Shown: piece after piece, positions 36,330-48,194 of the stretch
How positions within the stretch are numbered: the stretch's first letter is position 1
How the letters are laid out: each line of letters starts with the position of its first letter
Source of the DNA: Termitomyces sp. T153
Lineage: Eukaryota > Basidiomycota > Agaricomycetes > Agaricales > Lyophyllaceae
DNA: 64,000 nucleotides
Direction of reading: 5' to 3'
Assembly: GCA_018296165.2 (NCBI GenBank)
Contig: JACKQL020000005.1
Location: forward strand, 1,544,866 to 1,608,865
Notes under the pieces: generated by a model
Database searches by the model: none
Told to the model about the DNA's origin: nothing
Seen by the model: only the letters and a program-made list of their open reading frames with translations
Program-made: the position numbers and the translations under genes

Positions 36330-39200
36330 TTATTTGAGTCATTAGTATAAATTACAACCTTTTTGCAATAGACTGTGTTGCTGACAATGTTGAGTATTGC
36401 ACTTGTTACTGTGGGCACTTCAGGATAGAAGATATCACATGAGGATATATGCCTCAAGAAATAAAATTTGGACTTATAATACTATAATACTAAAATGCTA
36501 GACCTGTCAGACAGGCAACTACATCAGTGTCTTCTATATGCTATGCATAAGAATCAAGAAATAGAACACTATCAGAGATTTGCATAATGCTTTTGCTGGA
36601 GTAAATCAGCTTAGATTGCTATACTACACCAAATCTTAGCAAAATTACTGCTGCTGTGCTCAGTGAGTTTGTGATAATAAATATTGGAGAAGCAAGAACA
36701 CAGTAGAATAAAGATCTTAAATGATTAGTTGAGCTATTTTGCCAATTGCTGACAAATCTTTTCTTTGAAAAAAAAAAAGAAATGTCCATTTAGTTATTGC
36801 AAAAATACATCAAGTTCTTTAAGGAAGTTGAGTTTGGCTTGTGCAGAAAGGGTCATCATCATCACATTTATACTGACTTCAATACCTACAATAGTAAAAG
36901 AGAGCCAAATGCTTGCTTGGACTGTTTTTGAAAAATGCTAGTATTTCAGAGTGACAGTAATTTCCATTGGTTTGTAAAAACATCCATGTTATAGAGCTTG
37001 CATAATTTAACATCACCTTCTGCTAAGACACTATAAGAATTGTCATTAAAAGTGAGAAAGAAATGCACACTTTTGACATTTGAGTAATCCACATCACTAG
37101 GCTGTTAGCTGATCCTCATATACAAATTATGCTCACCTTCTAAATGTGTTGTTTTTGTTAACATGTCTTATGCTGTCAATTATATTGATTTGTTTGATTC
37201 ACTACAGATAGTCCATTGGGCAGAAATAGTAAGCCTATACAAAATAAGATTTCTACAGTGTGAGTTTCTTGGTCAAAGTTGAGCAAATATAAAGCAGTCA
37301 TTCACAAAGGTGTTTCATGTCATAAAAATTGTCAATAGAGAATTCAGCAATGTTACATGAAGAATCATGGAGCCAAAACTGGACTCTCCAGCTGATCAAT
37401 TTGTTACTAGCCTCAAAGCATCAGATCTTGCTGGAAACAGCATGAACAGGAGAGTTGCATATTTCAGAAAGAAGTTCTGGTACAAACATTCTAGAAAATT
37501 TATTCTTTACAATCTCAATATCATGTTATGAACATAAAAAAGCAGCTTCAGCTGAATTATTCAGCATTCTGAGGGACATGTCTAGTGTTACTGAGAAAAA
37601 TCTGGACTTGGTATCTGTACAAGGCCAAAACCCTTTCTGCAAACCCATTAGAACAGGGTTGACAAATGGGCAATTTGAGTGCTCAGCTAAGAGTGATTTG
37701 AAGACATCAGCTTTGATAGGAGTTCCAATCTTAAACAGGTCCAGATGGAAATAAATCATGTTGATTCATGGAGAGAAAGATACCTCCATGCTAGTGGGAC
37801 AAAGGAGTGGTTTCATAGAAAGGGACCAATCCACCATACTTTTTGAAAAGTCATAATCACAATCTCAAATGTTTGTTGGTTGAATCCTTTTTCCTGCCTC
37901 ACACCTAGACTTCATTAGAGCATTGCTTTCCTGTATGAGTTTGCCTACATTTTGTCTGAGTGTAATGACAGCCCTTGCTTGTAGAAGGGCATCCTCCACA
38001 TAAGTTTGAATTGGGTGCAGACACCACATTTTGCACTCCCATGTGATTGGCCAGAGGGAGATCAGTGTTTACTTCTATTATAGTTTCTTTTCACCTACTC
38101 AATTCCACCTAGACTGAGCATTGCACCCTCAAGTCTCCTAAATGCTTGCCAATCAGTAAAGAGCAGCTATTGCCCTCCTACAACTTTGGATATTTGTTGA
38201 GTTGATGATATGTCCATGGGCAGATAGTGTATGGCTTTGGTATATGTTTCCCATGCAATGATCCAGTAGCTAAGGCTTTCAATTTTTTGTGTTGGATTGT
38301 TCTTTTCAAGGATGGTATTATGCTCTTCAATCAGAGTTATACTCAGATTTGTTGTCTTCTTGGGTCTGTTTGATAGCAGATTCAACAATTTTGTTTGTTG
38401 CTTGATTGACAGACTCAAGGAAAAATGGTCTTCTTCCATTTCAAGGTGCTGCATCTTGTTATCGTATATCCTTATTCTCATTGTGAGTATGGACATAATT
38501 CTCAGATCCAATAGTAAAGACTTCTACTTGCTGTGCTCTGGACTCACACTGCGATTGAATTCTGTCAAAGAACTCAAAGTACTCTGTTTCTGCAGAAGTC
38601 TTGGTTCTCTTTCTGTGGAGGGTCTTTCCAATGGCAGTGACAATCTGAATAATATTGATGAGCCTGTATACTTTTCGTTGAGGGAACTATTCAGTGCCAC
38701 CTTTGATTTCTTATGAAGTGTTGCTGCCCTTAAGTTCAGGCCGTCAAATAGGGGTTTCTTCATTGGACTATTCCTCTCCTCTGGCATGAGTATTCCTGTA
38801 TCTTCTGCTCAAATCAATATTCCTTCTAGGCTTCCCCAGCTGTCATTGAGTGTAAATTCATCACAAAGCAAAGTCTTTGTCGGTGTTTGTGTCTCCACTG
38901 AGAAACAAGAACACATACCTGGAGAAAAGTCTTTGTCTCATATGAGGAGACTGCACCACTCAGATGTGGTATCCCTCGACGTGACTACCAGCCTCCCGTT
39001 GCATTCATTAGACAGGTACACCTGATCAAGAATGATTGGCAGTATGGATGATCTGATTGTCTTATTTGGGAAGATCTGTCAGCAGTTAGTTGATTATTCC
39101 AGCCCTACTGGCCGTACAGAAAAAATTCCACCCTATATGCTGAGGGAAAGATTGATGATATTGATATTTCAATGAAAAAGTCCAGAAGCACTTAGAGAAG
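36330..39200. other. decayed repeat DNA with protein-like remnants
   Basis: CpG-poor DNA. On the minus strand, 38787-38524 and 38511-38167 give frames of protein-like composition (SLPLERPSTEREPRLLQKQS; LSYWIIAWETYTKAIHYLP). The W..AW..Y....L.P pattern of the second resembles N-terminal parts of Agaricomycete retroelement proteins, but I cannot assign a family. The rest is stop-ridden. CpG frequency returns to normal at about 39200-39300. Confidence 0.3.
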
Positions 39201-39249
39201 CACTTAGAATTTGGTTTTCGGCACTCATCACTCAAAATTCACTGATGAT

Positions 39250-39465
39250 TCAACCACAAGGTCCAAATTCAATTGTGTACGTGCGTACAAAGTGGAAACT
39301 GCGCATTCCAACAGACTCAGTAGACCAAAACTGAAGTACTTTTGCAGGAGTATTCACAATTGCACTTTGAAAACCACCCATAATGAGGCCAAGCTTAGGA
39401 AAACCAAACATGATTTCCTGAACAGGATCATAGTCATAGTGTCCGCCAGTACCTTGAGTATCCAT
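39250..39465 (-). other. 71-codon open frame, status uncertain
   Basis: A short minus-strand frame just downstream of the GID5 stop codon. It reads DYDPVQEIMFGFPKLGLIMG and so on, with no signal peptide and no motif I recognise. It may be the end of a lost gene at the repeat-island border, or chance. Confidence 0.15.
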
Positions 39466-39510
39466 AGCCGACCAACCGTGAGGCCTTGAGGAGTGAGTGA
39501 GGAAGATGAC

Positions 39511-42500
39511 TCATGACCCTCCCCTCTCAATCGACCTCAACACCCCCCTCGCCTTCTCCACAACCCGCCTATCATCATCCCACCCCCCCGCCGCTCCCCG
39601 TCCCCCACCAAGGCCCCCACCCCCCCACTCACACACATGCCTAAGCGCGCTCTCAAACCCCGCCGCCCGTACCTGAGCAGCGCCAGCGCTCGTCATCGCT
39701 AGCTGCGCGACGCACGACACGAGCGGGCTCCGTGCCTGTGCGCGTGGTGTGTACATGTGCGTGTGCGCGTGTGGTACATGAGGCGTAGGTGCGGAGCTGG
39801 AGCTGGAACTGGAAGGCGAGGAAGCGGTGATAGTTGATGCTATTAGCGCGTCGTGTAGAGCTGGGAGGATCTTCGGGTGTGCAAGAATCCGTGCTTGGTG
39901 TGGGGCTTCTGTGTCATTTGCGAGGTTCGCAAGGAGGTATGCGGCCTGTGGTTGGGCGTTAGTTGATATCACGATCACGGCATGTATTTAGGCTAACCTG
40001 AAGCACGATATCATCATTGGAAGACTTGAGCGCATCCGCCACACGATCCAGAAGCACGTCCTCCGCGACCTCAACATAAACCAACTCAATGTCCCTTTCA
40101 CTCTCCGTGACATTCCTCAGCACATTCAGAGCCTGCTCTCTGATCCCCACATCGGCGTCTTCCAAAAACCTGAAACGACCACACAACAAAGTCAAAAAAA
40201 TAGTCAACGCCAGTAGTCGACTCAGCCCAGTCCATCCAAGCCCATCCCACCCATGCAAATTCAACAAACCGAACACGAAGAAACACAGAGAAGAAAAACG
40301 AACCCTAGAATCCTCCCCCACCCAACTTCCCTCATAACCCTCCTCTTCAACTCCAAACTACTCCTGTACAACAAATTCTTGATCGCCCACAATGCACTAA
40401 CCCTCAACCCCGGCTCATCATATCCCAATATCTCAACAAGTCTCTCCACAAGCCCATCATCCAACAACACACTCCGCAACGGCGAAAAATCGTTCACGAG
40501 GTTACACACGACTGCCAGCCCGGCCCCGAGCACACGCTTATCACCCTCTCCGGCGTCTTTCCCATCCGCACTCCCACTCGTGCCCTCGCCTGCACCTGCA
40601 CACCGCCCCTTTCCTCCCATTCCCCCGTTCTTCACACACCGTCTCCACACACCGACGCCCAACCCACTATCCACAATATTCGTCTTGAGCACCGCGACGG
40701 CCCTGCTCATCGCGCGCACACACTGACACGCTGCGTAGCGCACGCCCGGGCTTGGATGCGCAAGGCCGGCTAGGAGGACGGGGAGGAGGGGCGGAGTACT
40801 GCTTGTGCTTGTGCTTGGTTGGACGGGCGAGGGTGAGGACGAGAACAATGTATTTGGGTTTGGGATGGAGGCGGAGGGGGTGATGGAGTATGGGGAGTGG
40901 TATGATGGGTGGTGAAAGGTTGGTTCTGTCAGTGAACGACGGACGTCGTTATCGAAAAGTGATATAGCCGCTATTGTTGTTAACACCGCCTAATTCCACC
41001 CAGGCCAACTTTAGTATTCGTCAGAGTAGATGTAGGACGTAGCATACCTCGCGTAGCAATGCCCTCCCCTCAGGCTCACACCACTCTTCCTCTTCCTCGC
41101 TCTTTGCTTCGTCCTCTGGAGGGGGAACATACACCCTCGACCTACCCGTTGCTCCCGCTCCCGCTGTACCTCCTCCCTGCCCCGTCCCAGATCCCGGTGC
41201 CAACGACTCCGCTTCTGCAATCAGCGAAGGCGGCGTAGGCGGGAGCGGGAGCACCGTAACGAGTCCTACAAGCTGCGCTAAACATCCGCGGTCAAACGCA
41301 GCTTGACAGAGCGAGGCGTCGTCCGCTACGAGATGGTCTGCGCGCCCCCACCCCCAAACCATCGATCAGCGTCTGAAATATAATATTGGATGGGAACACG
41401 GGACATACATAGGACGAAGCATGCCCGAGTGCGCTGGGAAAGTGTTACCTGCCCTAAATTCCCGAGAGTGCTACTACTGGTGGCGCCTGTGAAGGCGTGT
41501 GGGGTACCTAGATCGTCGGCTGGTGAGAGGGGCGAGGCAATCATGCGGTTGACGGTGTTCATGACGATGCGGGTGGATGATTCGTCTTGTTGGTGCCGTG
41601 GAAGGGCGCGGAGAACGTGTGCGGCGCTGAGATGCAAATCAAAGAATGTAGTAAGGAATGAATGAATGAGTTTGAAACGCACCAGAGACACGCAGCGATC
41701 TGGACGTCGGGTGATCGGGATTTGGCGAGGTTGAGGATAGAAGTTAGTGGGGAAGCTGGGTTTAGCATGAGATTTACGTCTCCTTTGAAACAAGAGAAGT
41801 CATTACGTTCTCGGTCAGTGCTTGGTCTTGCGAGGGCAGAGGCCACGTTTGTGGTGTCCTTGGCAAGAGCAGCAAGTGCCCCGAGCGCCGCTTCTTGTAG
41901 CTATACAAAGAGCGATTTAGCGAATTATTCTCGAACGGCCCCTTCACTCATACCTTGAGATCCTTGGATCCAACCAACTCAACGAGCTGACGCACAGTCC
42001 AGCCCCCAAGTCCTGGACCTACCAGAATCTTCTCCCACCCTCTCCGAGGCCGGACATCCTTCTCTTTTGTCTTTGTTCGTTCTGCTTGGGGCAGCCATTC
42101 AGACACGCAGAAGCGATGGTGGCGCATGCGTATAGAAGAGGCCAAGAGCTGCGCAATAGAAGTAGTAACTTGAGCTGTGGTGTCACTGAGGAGGGGAAGC
42201 AGCGTGTCAAGGGATTCCGGCTGTATATGAGTCATAAATTTGATTGATGATAGGACTGGGAGAGGGACTTGCGAGGAAAAGAAACTCGAGAGCATCCTGA
42301 GCATGGTGTTCGGCGACGGTGGATGTAGGGCCTAAACCCCACTGAGAGGGACCGACGGCATCGGCAACTGAGGCGGCAAGAGCACGGAGGGCACGGGCGA
42401 ATGCGGCGCGAAGTGGCGGCAGGTCGTTCTTTGCGAAGTTGGCTAGTGCGTAGAGAAGGGCATGGTGCGCATGGGCGCGGAGGAGAGCGAGGAGAGCATC

Positions 42501-42909
42501 GTCGGAGCCTGTGAGGAAGAGTGAGAATTGGGAAGGAGTCTGGGACTGGGAAGGAGTCTGGGAAGGAGTCTAATACTGGGAAGGAGTCTAATACTGGGAA
42601 GGAGTCTAATACTGGGAGAAAGTCTGGGACTGGGAAAGAGTCTAATACTGGGAAGGAGTCTGGGAGTCTGGAGCATACCGTATGAGAGAGAAGCGACGAC
42701 GTGTGCAGCTTCGATGCGGACTTCAGCGCGTTCGCCAGGGTAGTTGAGACAATCCACGAGGCTGCAACATTTAGTAGTCGATGTTGGCCCAATTCAACTG
42801 CAGCTTACTTGGCCACAAATTTGGGATCTCGGGCGAGCTGCACCTTCGCGCTCGGGTTGCCAATGACCGCGTTTTTGGCGCTGCGTAGATTCACCAGATT
42901 GACTGTCAT
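39511..42909 (-). CDS. GID5: armadillo-repeat GID/CTLH ubiquitin-ligase subunit (ARMC8/Gid5/Vid28)
   Basis: Ten predicted exons (minus): 42909-42809, 42761-42679, 42508-42273, 42220-41954, 41900-41683, 41626-41409, 41337-41048, 40989-40304, 40169-39998, 39945-39511; 2,706 nt, 901 aa, all phases closed. The N-terminus LRSAKNAVIGN matches the ARMC8 start. Later armadillo repeats include RACFVLYHLVADD, GLAVVCNLVNDFSP, EPGLRVSALWAIKNLLYRS, VGIREQALNVLRN and YLLANLANDTEAP, in the same order as in ARMC8. It is longer than human ARMC8 (673 aa) and close to yeast Vid28 (921 aa) because of Ser/Pro-rich inserts. The protein docks the Gid4-type substrate receptor onto the GID/CTLH E3 ligase, which degrades gluconeogenic enzymes. 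The intron after exon 3 is GC-AG (GCAAGT...CAG). The intron after exon 2 holds a minisatellite. Confidence 0.92.
42528..42675. repeat. intronic 18-bp minisatellite in GID5
   Basis: About eight imperfect copies of an 18-bp unit (CTGGGAAGGAGTCTAATA and the variant CTGGGAAGGAGTCTGGGA) fill intron 2 of GID5. The unit is a multiple of three and lacks stops in one minus-strand frame, so the intron stays open for about 50 codons of Leu/Pro/Ser/Arg repeat, although it does not connect in frame to exon 3. Confidence 0.75.
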
Positions 42910-44584
42910 TGCGGCCAGAAACGAACAGCTTGATCGTGTGAAATTGATCGGCTGCAACGATGACGTATTCTACAAGTTTCATCGTCGGTTTGTTCCATTC
43001 TCATATAGATAACCTCATGTTTTTTGAGTTCCTTATGTTCTCACATCAGCTCGAACACCTGGACCGACAATAGGAAGATTCTACTCGGACCAAGGCTAGT
43101 GCCAAAGGATGGTATGTTGATCTTCATCTCATCCAATGAAATCTTTCTTAGGCACTTCCCACTAGGCCGTCACCTACGGTTGTGCATCTGAGCCTTGTTT
43201 ATAAGTAACGAGTATCTCGACGAGGTAACCCTCACTACCGGCCTCATTTTCACCAATCAGTCGAGTCCAATTCCAAAGTCCCGAGCATCGAGATCGTCCA
43301 AAAAAATCTTCATCATCAAGTCTTTTCTTCGATTCACGGGCGTCAATCTCCTGCTACAAGTCACGTTCGGCAAGCGGACCCCCAAAGTCACGACGGAGTA
43401 TATCAAGCTCCTCGAGGTCACGAAACAAGGGGTCAAGTTGAGCTCACGCCAAGAGACCTGATCCTATGACCTTCAGAAGCGCTCATTAGCACCCCCAAGT
43501 GCTGAGCTAGCGCGCTTCCTCCTCCGGCTGCATGAACTGAGGTCTTTCCCACATTTGCAACAAGTATGTGAACTAGGCTTCTCACATCCCGTTCATCCAG
43601 GTTTCGCTTGATAGTCAACAATTTCACAATGACGAGATGATAGATGAGGGGTGTAGATCTATATTATATGGTGTAAGTCCTTTCCTGCTTCATATGGCGT
43701 ACTGGGACGGACACGTAGAATGAAATTTTGGAACTAGCTGAAGAATGGGATAAGGCTACGTTAGGTCTCTGAATTGCTACCTGAAAGAGGCTCGGAAACA
43801 CAAACACAGCGGGAGGTTCCGGATGAATCATCTAATGATGACGTTTGAAGTCAGCGGGAGAGCATCGATCTCCCCCAACCCATGATGAGCTGCTTCCAAC
43901 TACGTGCATCCAGATATCGCGTTCTAGGATAACGTCACCAGTACCTGGCAGTGTTTATGTTTTTTCGCTCACTTCTCGATGCCAAAACGTTTTCATTCAT
44001 AGCTGTTGTCGATGATATTTCAAGACTAAAGAAATTCATCTCGCGTTGACCTTGATGGAGTGGTATGCCGGGGCGATGGAGTATACCAAAGTATCACTTA
44101 GGGTCTACCAACGAAACATGTGATAGCGAATTTGAATGATGTACCACGTGTTGCCTTCAGAAATTAGCTTCGTACTTCCAATTCGCGTGGACATCCCAAT
44201 GTCCTCTAAAGCTCAGCTATCACGATCCAGGCTGCCTCGGAAACTACAGGTAAGTATTGCCCACTTTGCATAGTCACGTCCAGATATAGCTGATATCCTC
44301 CGGACCTCTGATGCACAAGGATTTCCTCGAAGAAGCATATCAGGATCCAATCTTCACCTACGTTCGTTGGTAACGCTCTTTATTTCACAATTCACAACAT
44401 GAAGACACAATCCCAAAATCTTGAGTTCTATGTTACTCAGTTTGACTCTCCCCGTCCTCTAACCGTCTCGGCTGCAGAGTCAGATACGGTAATTGTCTCA
44501 TTGGTGGAGCTTCGAAAGGTTGTTCTGAAAGATATCAATATTCGATTTCTGCTTGAATCTTCCTGGTTGAAGATATGAGACTGG
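42910..44584. other. intergenic between GID5 and the MYND gene
   Basis: Normal CpG content. Short frames at 43195-43461 (plus) and 43433-43627 (minus) show no features I can place. The first ~150 bp hold the GID5 promoter. Nothing else recognised. Confidence 0.4.
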
Positions 44585-46180
44585 ATGTTCGTACTTCATC
44601 GGCAACTCGTTCTTCCTCAAGCGAATCGAACTAGGGATACTCTTACGGATGACATTACTATTGATGATCTTGGATCTATCATCGAGACTCTCCTCCATCC
44701 GATATTCATCAAGAGTCCACAACTTGCATCAACGCCAGGTGTCCTTGGACTATCCATATATATCTGCATTGACCATACGCTATGTTTGCTCAGGCAAGAA
44801 AAACCTATAGCACGGGTTTTACCCAGCATTACAACCTTGTTTAATCTGCTCCAAACCCCTTTCGTCTGCCTCAATGAAGTCTGGGAAGTTCTCGGCAACA
44901 GTAGAAGACGAATTACTTGTGTACTGTTTCAACCACTGATAGCCGCCGTTAGCAGGCGAGAACTTCATGCCTGGGAGTTTATACATCTCGTAGAGGTCCA
45001 TTTAATGCTCGACGAAAAGATTCCTATTCTCTACGAATCATTGCCGACTATATTCTATCATCTCGTTCGTATGTAAAATGGTTTCCACCGTTCTCGAAAA
45101 GTCTCCTGCAGCGAGTCCTACTTTCGAACGAAGCGATTCCTTCATGATTCAAGGGGGATTCGGCCTTCTTTTCTGCACACTCATCAACTATGACCGCAGA
45201 CATGCTATAGGACACTCAATCATCATCTATGCATTACGATTTGATCTCTTGACGATACTTTTCAAAGTTCCTGCTACAAACTTCCAGCAATTGAGCACCA
45301 CCGTGACAGTCATTGAAGGTCTCATACGGTTACTTTCCGTATTTCCACTATGCCTCCCTGTTCTGCGTCGATTGGCAGAAGATACGACATTTGCAAAATC
45401 GATGTCCGACCACGTTATCCATAAGACAATTTCAATAGCCTTGGTCGAAGTAATGAAATATTCCCGTGCTGCACACAAGAAGTTTGAGTCAATACAAATC
45501 TATTCTCTACAGTGCATGTACAACGAGGCAGCGATCTCTTTCATTATGTTTTCCTTTACTCTCGCTAATCGAATGTCTAGTGTGGTAAGCTAGAAGTAGC
45601 CAAAATTCTACGGTGTGCCGGGTGTAAGGCTACAATTTACTGTAGCAAGGCCTGTTGCTGTCAGAGGCCGGACCTGGACACATTACCGGAATTTCTGTGG
45701 ATCTTATCGTCCAGGTATGAAAAGTGAACTTCAAATGAGGAGTCTGGCTGCTCATACTTCTTTTATAGAGCGTAATTTTCTGGCAACAGCGCGTAACGTT
45801 AGATTCTTCCAGAGTCTTGTCCAACAAGAAATGGAGAAACATCGAGATTTCATATCGACCACATTGAAAAAGATCCTTCACATTCATTAACCCAACTTGC
45901 TCTCGCCTTTATCATGGACTGTAGTCTCAACATCCCACCCAAAGTTAACCTTGTAAATGCCAGAGAATCTGGGAATTATTCTGCGTTCGATTTTGAATCT
46001 TGCAAGATGTGTACGCCTCTGGCCCTACCTTGGATAATCGTACATCATATTAACAAGATAAAGCAAATGTGTGTGATTGAGCTAGTACCTTGTTCGGGGG
46101 AGACGTTCGCGTGGATGAAGACAAGTGTGTTTCGGTGCGGCGTCGACTTTTCCTTGCTCCAGAGTATTAACTCCTAATTA
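44585..46180 (+). pseudogene. MYND zinc-finger protein gene with frameshifts
   Basis: The first exon (44585-45068) and the second (45112-45527) join through a 43-nt intron (GTATGT...CTGCAG) in phase 1. They give a long helical region with ALRFDLLTILFKV and LIRLLSVFP. A GC-AG intron (45528-45580) then joins the exon end MYNE to CGKLEVAKILRCAGCK, the start of a MYND finger (C-x2-C ... YCSKAC). The finger breaks near 45678: the expected continuation, WTHYRNFCGSY, is in another frame. A normal intron follows (45715-45768), then QQEMEKHRDFI. A second shift occurs in an A-run near 45870, after which the frame reads DPSHSLTQLALAFIMDCS. Agaricomycetes carry many MYND proteins of this layout, mostly uncharacterised; MYND fingers bind protein partners. 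Two shifts suggest a pseudogene, though base errors cannot be excluded. Confidence 0.6.
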
Positions 46181-46616
46181 ATTGTGCTAATCCACAGACC
46201 TGGGTTCGGTACGTGTTACGCCGTGGGTTCTACTTCACTTGTTGAATGTGGATATTAGAGGGTGAGCATACCAACTTCCAAGGAAGCACCTCAGATAAAA
46301 CCTTGTAGAGGTTTACGTAGTGAAAACGAAGATCTGTTTCCGCATAACAAAGCACAGTAGCACAGCGTTCCTTGCAGGATTGCAGGAAGATGAGAGACCT
46401 TGAGGATATATAAAGTAAAGAAAAAGAAGATCATAGTTGGTATCGGAAATATAAGATACTATGTCAATGGAGGGACCGATTGGAGAAGGATTTGGATGGT
46501 ATGGATGTGGTATGGCGTGTGTGGGTGATGTGCATACATACAGGGAACGACAAACAACAATGCGAATGTTCGAGACGGAATGAGTGCGCGCAGCAACAAG
46601 AAAAAGAAAAAGAAAA

Positions 46617-48194
46617 TCAAGCAGGAGCGAGTTCCGCGGCCTCTTCCTCTTCCTCCCAATCCAGCCTAACCACTTCGAGATAACTCTCAGGTACCAACGC
46701 ATGCCTTGGCTCTCCATCTTCATTCAACCCCGCACTCTCGTCAACCACAACTGCCCATCCGATGCCTCCACCCCTCCCGACAACTCGCACGATCTGATCT
46801 TCCACCAACGCCATCTCCGCCGCCCCCTCAGGCTCAAAGGCATACATCGCCCTGTACAGCCCGGCATAAAGGGGCTCTTCTCCCACTTCCACCTCATCCT
46901 CAAAATCCTCAACCCCATCCCCAATCGCACCGCCGAAATTCAATTCCATTTCCTCCTGACTTGGACCCTTCTCCATTAAAGAATTCCCCTGCGTTCCCCA
47001 CCCATTCACAGACCACCCGCCTCGAAGCTTGTCCCAGGCAGTATTGAGATCCTCCCCGTCCGTCTCGCTCTCGCTCATCTCGTCATCATCATCATCTAGC
47101 AATCCCGCGAGTTTCCGATGTAAAACCGCCAGGTGATTCGCACGTGGGACGAGAGCGCCCGCGCCGCGGAACCGCTCGTCAACCTGTTCGAACGCAAAAT
47201 CGCGGACGTGTATCAAGATGCGTGGAGTAGAATTTTGAACTTGGACTACAACCGCTGCCGACGCCGTCACAAACTGTGCTGGCACATGGGCACCGGCATT
47301 CGATGAGATACGCGAAGCGCGCCGGATGGAATTAGCGCGGGAGACGTTGTTGGATGTTGTAGGGGCGGGGGATCGAGTGGAAAATGTAGACATGGAGGAG
47401 ACGCGGCGGGATGCGGTGGGTGAAGGAGGAGCTGGTCGGTTCGGCGTAAGAGGATTGTTCTGAGAAGAGATGGTAGAGGGCGATGGGAGCGGAGAAGGGA
47501 TTTTGATTGACGACGCTATGGGGGTGACAGAGGGCGGTGACAATGGTGTGGCTGGAGGTGGTATTGGTGGGTTGGTATCGACAGGCGGTTGTTGGAAAGT
47601 TGGCGTCGGTGTCTGTGAAGCTAGGATTGCCGATGGTGGTATCAGAGTCGCTTGAGAGTCAAACATGGCTGAAGAAGGGTCCTTGAATGTCAACTCTGAC
47701 GCTGCCTCCGCAACCATGGGCATCTTCACTTCCTCCCCATTCAAGTTCCCATTCCCAGTGACCATGCTACTCACATCGGCTGCTACGCTTGCTTTGGACA
47801 TTGGGTGGCCAGCAGGTGGTAGACACATTGCAAACTCGTGGTTGCCCGGGGTAGGCGGCGGTAAGAACGAGGATGAAGGTGAGGGAAACGGCGAAGACGA
47901 CCGCGGAACGTCGAGGCACATAGAAAGCTGATGGCGTTCGGAGTGGGCTGTCGGGAGCATACAGTGAGTAGCAGCCAGAAAGGATATTTTTGGAGCTCAC
48001 CTAGTGAATCAGCGTAGGCTGGTGTTGTGGGTTCTGCACAGATAACAATAAGGAAAAATTCAAAATATGATAATCTGTCAAGCCCATACCCGGCGAATCA
48101 GGGTATGATTCTGCGATAGATTGTTCAGCTAAAGTCTGGAGCAGAAAGAAGAAACCGAAGACGTACGTAGGGGTTCGGTATATACAGCAGTCAT
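46617..48194 (-). CDS. NBP2: Nbp2/Skb5-like SH3 adaptor protein
   Basis: Four predicted exons (minus): 48194-48167, 48128-48090, 48033-48001, 47947-46617; 1,431 nt, 476 aa, all phases closed. The first three are microexons (28, 39 and 33 nt) encoding a smooth N-terminus (start MTAVYTEPLPEQSIAESYPD). A long Ser/Pro-rich part follows, then RILIHVRDFAFEQVDERF, an acidic stretch (DDDDDEMSESETDGED), and an SH3 domain at about 398-462 (YRAMYAFEPEGAAEMALVED, RGGGIGWAVV, HALVPESYLEVV). The order 'RDFAF motif - acidic - SH3' is that of yeast Nbp2 and fission yeast Skb5, though this protein is twice as long. In yeast, Nbp2 brings the Ptc1 phosphatase to MAP-kinase pathways for osmotic and wall stress. 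The SH3 domain is certain. Orthology to Nbp2 is likely but not proven. Confidence 0.75.

Noticed and set aside
41366..41408. Acceptor TTTCAG for GID5 intron 6
   Set aside because: Using it leads to an in-frame stop within a few codons. The next AG (GCGCAG, exon from 41337) keeps the frame and restores the expected FVLYHLVADD repeat.
42232..42792. 186-codon frame across exons 2-3 of GID5 and its intron
   Set aside because: It is in the wrong frame for the armadillo repeats and is made open by the 18-bp minisatellite.
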